The notes under the pieces: generated by a model | What the model was told of the DNA's origin: nothing | Databases searched by the model: none | The model's input: only the letters and a program-made list of their open reading frames with translations | In this document: in pieces, positions 1-5,183 of the stretch | Layout: each line of letters opens with the position of its first letter | How positions within the stretch are numbered: the first letter of the stretch is position 1 | Made by a program: the position numbers and the translations under genes | NCBI GenBank assembly: GCA_025457785.1 | Contig: JALOTS010000177.1 | Location: 1 to 5,352 of the forward strand | DNA: 5,352 nucleotides | Direction of reading: 5' to 3' | Source of the DNA: Pontiellaceae bacterium | GTDB taxonomy: Bacteria > Verrucomicrobiota > Kiritimatiellia > Kiritimatiellales > Tichowtungiaceae

Positions 1-101
1 CCGGCGGTAAGATTGGTGCGCAGCAGGTATGTTCCTTCACTGCGGCGGGCCTGCCGCAGTTTTTTGCGGTTTAGCTGAAAGGTGAAGGTTTCCGGGGTGA
101 C
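1..101 (-). pseudogene. Fragment of a DDE transposase (IS1634/IS4-like), running off the left edge
   Basis: Read on the minus strand from about base 101 to base 1, one frame encodes a peptide that begins VTPETFTFQLNRKKLRQ and continues ARRSEGTYLLRTNLTA. The pattern 'F.LNR.KLR..RR.EG.YLLRTNLT' is the one I know from the middle to C-terminal part of IS1634-type transposases, just before their conserved 'W..Y.QLTEVE.AF' stretch, which would lie outside the window. The frame is open only back to a TAG at 129-131, inside the end of the deacetylase gene, and has no start codon. The N-terminal part of the transposase is therefore absent and this is a 5'-truncated remnant. Its catalytic residues cannot be judged here. 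The family call rests on memory of the motif, not on a search. Confidence 0.6.
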
Positions 102-120
102 CGAAGGCCGGGGTGGGTTG

Positions 121-1080
121 TTACTTTTCTACTGGACGGGAATAGCTTCTGCTCAGCCAGCAGTTATGCCCCGGTTCCCATGTGCTGTGATAACCGTTGT
201 CAGAAAGACCGGAGGCCGTTGCGGCCCATGTGCCGATATTGATCTGAAGATCTTCTGACGTGATGTTGCTTTCCCGGTTCCCGGTTGAGTATCCGCAATA
301 TAAGAACATCAATGAATCAGGAAATTCCTTTGCGGCATCTTTAACTGCAAACGTGGTGTGCCTGTGATCCGAGTGATCGCCGGGATTGATTGTTTCATCT
401 GTCTCCGCTGTATGAAAAATAATGATCGCCGACTCTGTGGTTTCATAACGGACAATGCCCGCCAATGTCGATACAAGGTCATTCCAGTCTTTATATGTCG
501 TGCTGTTGTTGACCGTTGTTATTTGATCGCAGGCGTTTGAGTAAAAGTTCTGCAGCGATTCATGGTTGGTGCTTTGGTAACCGGTGCCTCCCGGGTTTCC
601 GTCCGGCAATCGTAAGAAGATTGTCACGCAATTCGCATACACATATCGCTCCAGGTTATGGCCGTTTACCGTAACGGTTTCCGGCGCCCCTTGAGGCCCG
701 CGGTTTCCATTGCCTGTATTGACCATAAATCGAACGGCCCGAAGCGAGCCTTCTTCTCTGGCTTTGTAATACGGGGTGTCTGGATTCCCGCCCCCATCTC
801 TCTGGCCGGCATCCCCTGCCGTGGTGATGATAAAGACGACTTTGTTGTCCGTTTTCCTGACTGCGTGATAAGCCTCAGGGTTCATAAACAACTGCCAGTC
901 ATCCGAGTGGGCAACCGTGAAAAAATGGACCTCCGCCGCATGAGTGAACAACGTGAATAACACGAGAAATAAAAAGATATATCGAATCGGAGTTTTTATA
1001 ACAGAACCCTTTGCTTGTCTGTTGAAAGGGGGCAGCCAGAAAGGGGTCAGCCAATGAATTTTAGAATCTACGTTTTTCAT
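121..1080 (-). CDS. Secreted PIG-L/LmbE family deacetylase
   Basis: The product is 319 aa from the ATG at 1080, or 321 aa from the ATG at 1086. Numbering below uses the 321-aa form. PIG-L/LmbE enzymes are zinc-dependent N-deacetylases acting on GlcNAc-type or related amides. The family motif appears as AHSDDW (59-64), where H60 and D63 should bind zinc and D62 act as general base, as in MshB. The usual Arg/Glu helix is YKAREEGSLRAV (107-118). The third zinc ligand lies in GDHSDHRH (236-243), probably H241 with H238 assisting. A hydrophobic segment (about 36-48) ending THA|AEV looks like a signal peptide, so the enzyme probably acts outside the cytoplasm. The n-region before it is unusually long (about 32 residues). 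The second ATG is preferred because AGGA lies 5 nt before it. The longer open frame to 1758 only runs antisense through manA. It lies 80 bp downstream of manA on the same strand, so co-transcription is possible. The natural substrate cannot be told. Confidence 0.85.
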   Translation of the reverse strand: MKNVDSKIHWLTPFWLPPFNRQAKGSVIKTPIRYIFLFLVLFTLFTHAAEVHFFTVAHSDDWQLFMNPEAYHAVRKTDNKVVFIITTAGDAGQRDGGGNPDTPYYKAREEGSLRAVRFMVNTGNGNRGPQGAPETVTVNGHNLERYVYANCVTIFLRLPDGNPGGTGYQSTNHESLQNFYSNACDQITTVNNSTTYKDWNDLVSTLAGIVRYETTESAIIIFHTAETDETINPGDHSDHRHTTFAVKDAAKEFPDSLMFLYCGYSTGNRESNITSEDLQINIGTWAATASGLSDNGYHSTWEPGHNCWLSRSYSRPVEK

Positions 1081-1160
1081 TTTCATCCTGTGTGTTCTGT
1101 CATCCTGTCTAAAAACTCTCTCTTTTTCTGTCAAAAACTTTGATTTTTGGCAGCACCGCG

Positions 1161-2111
1161 TTACGGGATGGTTGTGCACAACAGGGTTATTCCAGAACCT
1201 GTCGGGGTCACGGTGTAACGTCCGAGCGCGGCGGGGACCAGCCAGGACTGGCCGGGAGCCAGCGTATCCTCTCCGCCCTCCCAGCAAATCGTGCCCGCGC
1301 CTTCCGCAACAAATAACGCCTGAAAGCTTTTTCCAGTGGTTGGAAATACCGTTTTTTTCTGCAGCGCGAAGCGGTCGAGACGGAAAAACGGGCAGTTTTG
1401 AATGACTGTTCCGCTGACCTTGCACAGCGGGTTGCCGTTGTTTTCCCAATCGATCACCTGCATCGCTTTTTCGATGTGCAGTTCGCGGCCCTTGCCGTTG
1501 GCATCGACGCGATCCCAGTCGTACAGCCGATAGGTGGTGTTGGAGTTCTGCTGAATTTCGAGAATCAGACAGCCCGTGCCGATGGCGTGAACACGCCCGC
1601 CGGGAACGAAAGCCGCCTGCCCTTTGTATGCCGGAACCGACTGCAGAATGTCGGCAAAAGTTTTGTTTTCCAAGGCCTGTAAAAACTCCTTCTGTCCGAT
1701 GCCGGGCTTCAGACCGCAGTAAATCTGAGCCGAGCCGTCGCCTTCGAGGAAATACCACATCTCCGTTTTCGGGTCGCCCTTCACCGCAGCGGCATTGCCG
1801 TCGTTCGGATGGACCTGTACACTCAGTTTTTCGCGGGCATCGATCAGTTTGATCAGCAGCGGGAAATCGTCGCCGCGAACGCTGGTTCCGAGCAGCGCGG
1901 CTTTATGTTCCGGCAGCAGGTCACGCAGCGTTTTGCCGGCCAGCGGGCCGTTGGCAATCACTGTGGTTCCGTCGGGATGGGTTGAGATTTCCCACGATTC
2001 CGCGTAAATGCCGTCCGGCATGTCGCGATTGAAAATTTTCGGGATGCGGCTGCCGCCCCAGATGTAATCTTTATAAACGGGCGCAAAACGGAACGGATAA
2101 AGCTTTTCCAC
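1161..2111 (-). CDS. manA: Mannose-6-phosphate isomerase, short cupin type (class I-like)
   Basis: This cytoplasmic enzyme interconverts mannose 6-phosphate and fructose 6-phosphate, linking mannose use or GDP-mannose synthesis to glycolysis. Numbered from an upstream TTG (residue 1 at 2117), it shows the N-terminal KDYIWGG (16-22), ESWEIS (40-45), PLLIKLIDA then LSVQVHPND (zinc ligands Q101 and H103), KTEMWYFLE (zinc ligand E119), GRVHAIG (zinc ligand H177) and NTTYRLYDWDR (catalytic R197). All four metal ligands and the catalytic arginine are present. Its length matches the roughly 315-residue Bacillus-type enzymes rather than the ~390-residue E. coli form. For the start, AGGAG (2119-2123) sits 7 nt before a GTG at 2111 but only 1 nt before the TTG at 2117, so I choose GTG, giving 316 aa. 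The gene is divergent from the YjbQ-like gene (69-bp gap) and lies upstream of the deacetylase. The gene looks intact. Confidence 0.93.
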   Translation of the reverse strand: MEKLYPFRFAPVYKDYIWGGSRIPKIFNRDMPDGIYAESWEISTHPDGTTVIANGPLAGKTLRDLLPEHKAALLGTSVRGDDFPLLIKLIDAREKLSVQVHPNDGNAAAVKGDPKTEMWYFLEGDGSAQIYCGLKPGIGQKEFLQALENKTFADILQSVPAYKGQAAFVPGGRVHAIGTGCLILEIQQNSNTTYRLYDWDRVDANGKGRELHIEKAMQVIDWENNGNPLCKVSGTVIQNCPFFRLDRFALQKKTVFPTTGKSFQALFVAEGAGTICWEGGEDTLAPGQSWLVPAALGRYTVTPTGSGITLLCTTIP

Positions 2112-2180
2112 AATCAAACTCCTGTTTTCGTATTATTTATCTGGCTTCAAACAGCCGAACCTTTAGAGTGCAGGCTAGCC
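2112..2180. promoter_or_regulatory. Divergent intergenic region between manA and yjbQ-like gene
   Basis: These 69 bases must hold the 5' signals of both divergent genes unless the promoters lie inside the coding regions. An A/T-rich block, TATTATTTAT (2131-2140), could supply a -10 element in either direction, but no convincing -35 partner at 16-18 bp was found. The manA ribosome binding site (AGGAG, 2119-2123, minus) lies at the left end. A CAGG six bases before the ATG serves the plus-strand gene. GGCTTCAAACAGCC (2143-2156) is a weak 4-bp hairpin. The promoter call rests mainly on gene arrangement. Confidence 0.35.
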
Positions 2181-2573
2181 ATGAACGAGTTGTCCGTCCA
2201 GTCAAAATCCCGAACCGAATTCATTGATATCACCCGGCGGGTGCAGCAGTTTGCCGCCCAAATGAAACTTGAGAGCGGAATCATCACCGTTTTTGTTCCG
2301 CACACGACCGCCGGAATCACCATTAATGAAAATGCCGACCCGGATGTGACGGCCGATATGGAAATGGTTTTCGACCGCATGGTGCCGTGGACCGGCGGGT
2401 ACCGCCACAGCGAAGGCAATACCGCCGCGCATGTTAAAGCCACCCTGACGGGTTCCTCCGTGCAGGTCATTGTGGAGAACGGACGGCTGGCGCTCGGCAC
2501 TTGGCAGAGCATCTATTTCTGTGAATTCGACGGACCTCGCACACGCAAAATCTGGCTGAAAGAATCCGTATGA
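2181..2573 (+). CDS. yjbQ: YjbQ/UPF0047 family protein
   Basis: The 130-residue product fits the family's usual length (about 130-140). It carries the signature blocks in order: ITVFVPHTTAGITINENADP (35-54), YRHSEGNTAAHVKATLTGSS (74-93), and LGTWQSIYFCEFDGPRTRKI (105-124). The conserved histidines H41, H76 and H84 are present, consistent with the small trimeric fold and metal or phosphate site described for the family. E. coli YjbQ has weak thiamine-phosphate synthase activity, and databases often name the family 'secondary thiamine-phosphate synthase enzyme', but its true cellular role is unsettled. I see no thiamine genes nearby. The start is ATG with CAGG six bases upstream. A terminator-like hairpin lies about 170 bp downstream. 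The protein should be cytoplasmic: no signal or membrane segment is visible. Confidence 0.92.
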   Translation: MNELSVQSKSRTEFIDITRRVQQFAAQMKLESGIITVFVPHTTAGITINENADPDVTADMEMVFDRMVPWTGGYRHSEGNTAAHVKATLTGSSVQVIVENGRLALGTWQSIYFCEFDGPRTRKIWLKESV

Positions 2574-2744
2574 ACAGAGGACAACTCCATTAGATTCTTC
2601 GACAGAGGAATCCAACATTTTTGTGCAGTAAAAACGGGGCTTCTAACCGGCTGTGCCGCAGGTAGTAAACGGTTGCCTCCGCCAGAGGGCCGGGCGTTGC
2701 GGTGTCTTTTATTCTCCCGTCATCTCGACTTTATAGTTTATAGC

Positions 2745-2770
2745 AAAAATCGCCCAAAAGGCGGATTTTC
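2745..2770 (+). terminator. Rho-independent-like hairpin downstream of yjbQ-like gene
   Basis: An A-run (2745-2749), TCGCC, an AAAA-centred loop and GGCGGATTTTC can fold into a stem of GCC/GGC extended by A-T pairs, with one bulged base on the right arm and a T-run on the 3' side. The A-run/T-run symmetry would allow it to work on either strand. It is a reasonable terminator for the 2181-2573 gene, but it is far (about 170 bp) from that stop codon and the G-C core is short. Confidence 0.45.
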
Positions 2771-2815
2771 TTGTTCCCAATGCATGGAAAAACTGTGCGC
2801 TTTTTCTCAATAGAG

Positions 2816-2833
2816 TTTCCAAAGGGTTGGAAA
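2816..2833. promoter_or_regulatory. Dyad TTTCCAA-N4-TTGGAAA upstream of the membrane gene
   Basis: TTTCCAAAGGGTTGGAAA is a perfect 7-bp inverted repeat around a 4-bp centre. It lies 48 bp before the ATG of the 2882-4360 gene, a suitable place for an operator or promoter-proximal protein site. No good -10/-35 pair is fixed relative to it. The binding factor is unknown, and a family of genome-wide intergenic dyads is another possibility. Confidence 0.4.
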
Positions 2834-2881
2834 CGTTGCTACATTTTATCCTTATTCTTTCAGCAAAAAAAGGTCGGGGTC

Positions 2882-4360
2882 ATGAATCGGAAATCGGTCG
2901 TTTTAGGAACATTTTTCTACGCAGGGTTGCTTGTCCTTACAGAGGTTTTTCTTTGTGCTGTGCCGCTGGGAATCCCGATTCCTTCCCTTTGGAGCTGGTT
3001 GCTTTGGCCGGTAGCTATCATTTTTTGCGGGGCTCTTCTGTTGCGGTCACGGGACAGGGGGTCGCTGAAATCCTTCTCGGTTGCAGTGTCCTGCCTTTAT
3101 CTGCTGAGTTGTATCGTTTCATACTACTGTCTTATGGAGGGAATGGTTTTTCTGGTTTTTTCAGGCTTTTTCGGTGCGGTGTGGCTGATTACCGCCTGCG
3201 GAGTATGGGTTGCCGGCAGAGGGCTGTCCCGCTGGGGATTAACAAAGGCCCGGAAAATTTTCACACGGAGCGCCTGCATCATTCTGGCCATCGCATTCCT
3301 CGGCCCTTACTTGTACAACACTGGATATGCAATGGTTTCCGGCATTCGCAACTCGGCTTTGACAGATGCAGTCCTGCAGTGCAATGCCAATGAGCTGACT
3401 GCGACGAAAGTTGTTCCTGATCTTCATGCTCCAATTGCCGGCGAAACGAATCTGATCTGGTGCGCTCCGTTTCAGTTGGCCTGGACTGAACTGGCCGATT
3501 TCGTCGGAGAAGATATTCGTTTCGGAGAAAACGAGCCGGAGTGTGTGCTGCACCTTAACCAGCGGTCCGTCGGCAAAGAACAGCTTGATTCTGAAACCTG
3601 CTTCGCGGCGGCGGGTGCTTACACACCGGATTTTATCCGAAAGGTAAATTCAGAAGTGCAGTCCAAGTTGGGTTCTGGCGTGTTTAAGCCGGAAACAATA
3701 CCGGAAACCGGCGGGCCGGATCGTCTGGCCGCCTTTGGCTATCTCAGTATCAACCTGCCGTTTGAGTATGCGTTTGAGCGAGATGACCGTCCGTTGGATT
3801 TCCAGGGTGTTCCGGTGCAGGCATTTTATGGAGAAGGATCGGAAATATTAGAAAATTTGGCGAAACGACAGGTGCGGGTTTGCTATCCTCCAGAAAAAGG
3901 GGAGTTTGTTGTTGAGCTGAAGACCAAAAAAACAGATCACCAACTGATTCTGGCAAAAATTGCACCGGGCGCGACACTGGCGGAAACGGTCGATAAGGTG
4001 ATCGGTTATGTGGATTCACTGTCGCAGGAATATCTGGAGCCAAATCAAGAGCTGGTTGTGCCGATTTTTAACTTTAACATTACCCGCGAATACGACGAAC
4101 TGATCGGGAATGCGCTTGTGGTGAGGAATCCGGCCTATCGCGGTTGGCGGATCACAAAAGCCGAGCAGAACATTCGTCTTCAACTGGATGAACGCGGCGC
4201 GGGTTTGCAATCCAGCGCATTTGCAGAGTTATCGAAGTGTATTCCCCGTCATTGCATTTTTGACGGGCCGTTTTTACTGCTGCTGCGTTACAAAAACTCT
4301 GCGCAGCCCTGCTTTGCGATGTGGGTAGATAACGCGGAGCTGCTCGTCAAATCTGAATGA
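2882..4360 (+). CDS. Five-TM membrane protein with C-terminal serpin-like domain
   Basis: The product is 492 aa. Predicted membrane segments lie at about 6-28, 36-54, 65-84, 88-111 and 130-148. A soluble domain of about 340 residues follows, probably extracytoplasmic. Its landmarks follow serpin order: NLIWCAPFQLAWTELADFVG (190-209) resembles the serpin 'N.f.SP.Si..aL'. FEYAFERDDRPLDFQG (294-309) resembles 'W...F....T....F'. ELKTKKTDHQLILAKI (345-360), VVPIFNFNITREYDEL (392-407) resembles the 'lPkF.ie..y.l' strand, ITKAEQNIRLQLDERG (424-439) the hinge, and CIFDGPFLLLLR (458-469) the final 'F.adrPFlf.ir' strand. From E437 to the PF is 26 residues, about the spacing spanned by a reactive loop. 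Positions after the hinge (A440, L442, Q443) differ from the small-residue run of inhibitory serpins, so inhibition is not assured. The ATG has AAGG 8 nt upstream. An open extension to 2771 lacks a ribosome site. The serpin link is my motif-level inference; the membrane topology is seen directly. Confidence 0.7.
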   Translation: MNRKSVVLGTFFYAGLLVLTEVFLCAVPLGIPIPSLWSWLLWPVAIIFCGALLLRSRDRGSLKSFSVAVSCLYLLSCIVSYYCLMEGMVFLVFSGFFGAVWLITACGVWVAGRGLSRWGLTKARKIFTRSACIILAIAFLGPYLYNTGYAMVSGIRNSALTDAVLQCNANELTATKVVPDLHAPIAGETNLIWCAPFQLAWTELADFVGEDIRFGENEPECVLHLNQRSVGKEQLDSETCFAAAGAYTPDFIRKVNSEVQSKLGSGVFKPETIPETGGPDRLAAFGYLSINLPFEYAFERDDRPLDFQGVPVQAFYGEGSEILENLAKRQVRVCYPPEKGEFVVELKTKKTDHQLILAKIAPGATLAETVDKVIGYVDSLSQEYLEPNQELVVPIFNFNITREYDELIGNALVVRNPAYRGWRITKAEQNIRLQLDERGAGLQSSAFAELSKCIPRHCIFDGPFLLLLRYKNSAQPCFAMWVDNAELLVKSE

Positions 4361-4384
4361 TTTTGGGCACGCAAGGAGCGAGGG

Positions 4385-4529
4385 GTTAGAACGCTTTTTC
4401 CGTTATTTTTCAAATTCAACCAATTGGACCGCTTCGGGCTTCGACTATCCGGGCACCGGCGGTTATCTGGACTTCCCGCTTTCCGCCTCATCCCCGGTTC
4501 GTTTTTTCCGACTGCTGGAAAAACAGTAA
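4385..4529 (+). pseudogene. Possible C-terminal remnant of a secreted protein
   Basis: One frame ending at TAA 4527-4529 reads as protein-like sequence without a start: FFRYFSNSTNWTASGFDYPG then TGGYLDFPLSASSPVRFFRL and LEKQ-stop. The pattern 'sWt..G...G....ldf.......FFRL.e' resembles C-termini of secreted hydrolases and autotransporter-like proteins in Verrucomicrobia-type bacteria. The frame is open back to a TAG at about 4325, inside the preceding gene, but has no ATG, GTG or TTG start and no ribosome site. It begins just after the serpin-like gene stops, so it may be the tail of a gene lost by deletion. The identification is by resemblance only. Confidence 0.4.
4503..4523. repeat. Inverted repeat TTTTTCC-N7-GGAAAAA
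   Basis: A 7-bp perfect inverted repeat (4503-4509 and 4517-4523) lies over the last codons of the 4385-4529 remnant. It is not followed by a T-run, so it is a poor terminator on the plus strand. It vaguely resembles the TTTCCAA/TTGGAAA dyad at 2816-2833. Confidence 0.4.
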
Positions 4530-4622
4530 AACATAAATATGCAGCCGCTTTAAGCAGACAGGAATTTTTAACCACCCGCTGCGCTGGAGCAAACTTCGGA
4601 GCAAGACAGAGAACCTCCCTCC

Positions 4623-4640
4623 ATAAACGGATCCGTTTAT
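4623..4640. repeat. 18-bp perfect palindrome
   Basis: ATAAACGGATCCGTTTAT is identical to its own reverse complement over all 18 bases and has no spacer. It sits in gene-free DNA with no obvious downstream start codon. It could be a dimeric regulator site left from a lost gene or part of a repeat element. Confidence 0.6.
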
Positions 4641-4684
4641 TCCAACCTCTGAACCCCTCGGAGCCCCTCCAGCGATCTGGTCCT

Positions 4685-4702
4685 GCGAAGCTTCAGCGAA
4701 GC
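4685..4702. repeat. GCGAAGC direct repeat with nested hairpin
   Basis: GCGAAGC occurs at 4685-4691 and again at 4696-4702, separated by TTCA. The interval also folds as GCTTC-AGC-GAAGC (4690-4702). This is a short intergenic repeat of unknown role. Confidence 0.4.
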
Positions 4703-4729
4703 GGGAAGCGGTTGTAGAAATTTCTTGTC

Positions 4730-4750
4730 TTTCGACCTTTGACCTTCGAC
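4730..4750. repeat. Heptameric tandem repeat (TTTCGAC/CTTTGAC/CTTCGAC)
   Basis: Three consecutive 7-base units, TTTCGAC, CTTTGAC and CTTCGAC, share the pattern YTTYGAC. Short 7-bp tandem repeats of this kind are found between genes in several bacterial groups. No function can be read from it. Confidence 0.55.
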
Positions 4751-4762
4751 CATTCCCCGGAG

Positions 4763-4782
4763 GGTTCCGCTCTGTCGGAACC
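4763..4782. repeat. Hairpin GGTTCCG-N6-CGGAACC
   Basis: A perfect 7-bp stem (4763-4769 with 4776-4782) surrounds a 6-base loop. There is no T-run on either side, so it is not a typical terminator. GAACCGGC of the right arm recurs about 22 bases downstream. Confidence 0.45.
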
Positions 4783-4839
4783 GGCGGCATCATTTTATAG
4801 AACCGGCTCCCTTTCCCTGTTTTTGACAGCCCTTTTTTT

Positions 4840-4917
4840 AACCACTAATCCTCACTAATCTGCACTGATCCAAACTCCTTTTTCTCCATTAGTGTCCATT
4901 AGTGAAAATCAGTGGTT
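4840..4917. repeat. Long inverted repeat of 10-bp-phased CACTAAT units
   Basis: The left arm (4840-4869) carries CACTAAT, CACTAAT and CACTGAT starting at 4843, 4853 and 4863. The right arm (4888-4917) carries ATTAGTG, ATTAGTG and ATCAGTG starting at 4888, 4898 and 4908. The two 30-base arms match as reverse complements at 23 of 30 positions, around an 18-base loop. Each arm therefore has three units exactly 10 bp apart, about one helical turn. It could fold into a large hairpin or present six half-sites on one DNA face. It lies between the remnants of two genes and looks like a mobile or multicopy intergenic element. Confidence 0.7.
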
Positions 4918-5002
4918 CACCCTCTTCAACTCTTCCCTTCTCCCTTTTTTGACCGCAAAGACGCGACCATAATCCGTGTGCAACCGCGGCTGCGGGAATC
5001 TT

Positions 5003-5182
5003 CTATTTCACTTCCAGCGCAAAGCTCTCCGAGTGCGAATTGAACTCCGGCGCATACATGCACTCTATGCCGGCGATGCCGGTCTGGTATTTTCCTTTGA
5101 GCTGGATGCGCGTCGAGTATTCGAACACATAGACACCCTTCGGCAGATAATCGATGAAGAAATGGCTCGCCGTGTCGCGGGT
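5003..5182 (-). pseudogene. C-terminal fragment of a bacterial alpha-2-macroglobulin gene
   Basis: On the minus strand a frame ending at TAG (5003-5005) encodes TRDTASHFFIDYLPKGVYVF, then EYSTRIQLKGKYQTGIAGIE, then CMYAPEFNSHSESFALEVK-stop. 'HFFIDYLPKG.YVFEY' followed by 'G......ECMYAPEF.SHSE' is the characteristic end of bacterial alpha-2-macroglobulins, large envelope proteins of over 1500 residues that trap proteases through a bait region and often a CLEQ thioester. Only about 60 residues remain: no bait region or thioester is present. Upstream the frame enters the repeat cluster and meets TGA (5195-5197). The homology ends essentially where the first repeat starts (5184), so the gene was cut by the repeats or by rearrangement through them. 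The frame lacks a start codon. It is convergent with the serpin-like gene. Another, overlapping minus-strand frame (4926-5198) starts at an ATG inside a repeat and is spurious. Confidence 0.8.
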
Positions 5183-5183
5183 G

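Larger units (their letters stand above)
2574..2881. other. 308-bp intergenic region with terminator-like hairpin and a dyad
   Basis: I see no gene in this stretch. From left to right it holds a G+C-rich part with small possible hairpins (CGGC-TGT-GCCG at 2648-2658, and CCTC/GAGG around 2676-2688), a terminator-like stem-loop (2745-2770), an A/T-rich inverted repeat (GAAAAA 2787-2792 with TTTTTC 2801-2806), and the dyad TTTCCAA-AGGG-TTGGAAA (2816-2833). The ribosome binding site of the next gene follows. An open frame from a TTG at 2771 merely extends the membrane-protein frame upstream. It has no ribosome binding site and starts beside the hairpin, so I treat it as non-coding. Confidence 0.6.
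4361..5002. other. 642-bp region without an intact gene: remnants and repeats
   Basis: Open frames here (294-306 bases, both strands) have no family-like sequence, no good start signals, and overlap each other, so I do not call them. The stretch holds a C-terminal coding remnant (to 4529), an inverted repeat over its end (4503-4523), an 18-bp palindrome (4623-4640), GCGAAGC direct repeats (4685-4702), heptameric repeats (4730-4750), a GGTTCCG/CGGAACC hairpin (4763-4782) and a large phased inverted repeat (4840-4917). This patchwork reads as accumulated intergenic elements rather than a decayed single gene. Confidence 0.6.

Noticed and set aside
1133..1150. CAAAAA/TTTTTG inverted repeat between manA and the deacetylase gene
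   Set aside because: An almost all A-T 6-bp stem is not a credible terminator, and read-through would suit a manA-deacetylase operon.
1330..1346. TTTCCA-N5-TGGAAA dyad
   Set aside because: It lies inside manA coding sequence with a different spacer from the 2816-2833 dyad, so chance is the simplest explanation.
1087..1758. Upstream 224-codon extension of the deacetylase frame on the minus strand
   Set aside because: Most of it overlaps manA in another frame on the same strand and has low-complexity Arg/Ser-rich sequence typical of a shadow; the real start has its own ATG and ribosome site.
2771..2881. Thirty-seven-codon N-terminal extension of the membrane protein from TTG
   Set aside because: It has no ribosome site, begins at the edge of the terminator-like hairpin and runs through the TTTCCAA dyad; ATG 2882 precedes a normal membrane segment.
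4377..4399. AGCG...CGCT followed by five T as a terminator for the serpin-like gene
   Set aside because: The stem is only 4 bp with an 11-base loop, too weak to call.
4424..4793. Open frames of 97 (plus) and 101 (minus) codons in the repeat-rich region
   Set aside because: They cross palindromes and tandem repeats, overlap each other, lack ribosome sites and show no recognisable family; only the start-less frame ending at 4529 looks protein-like.
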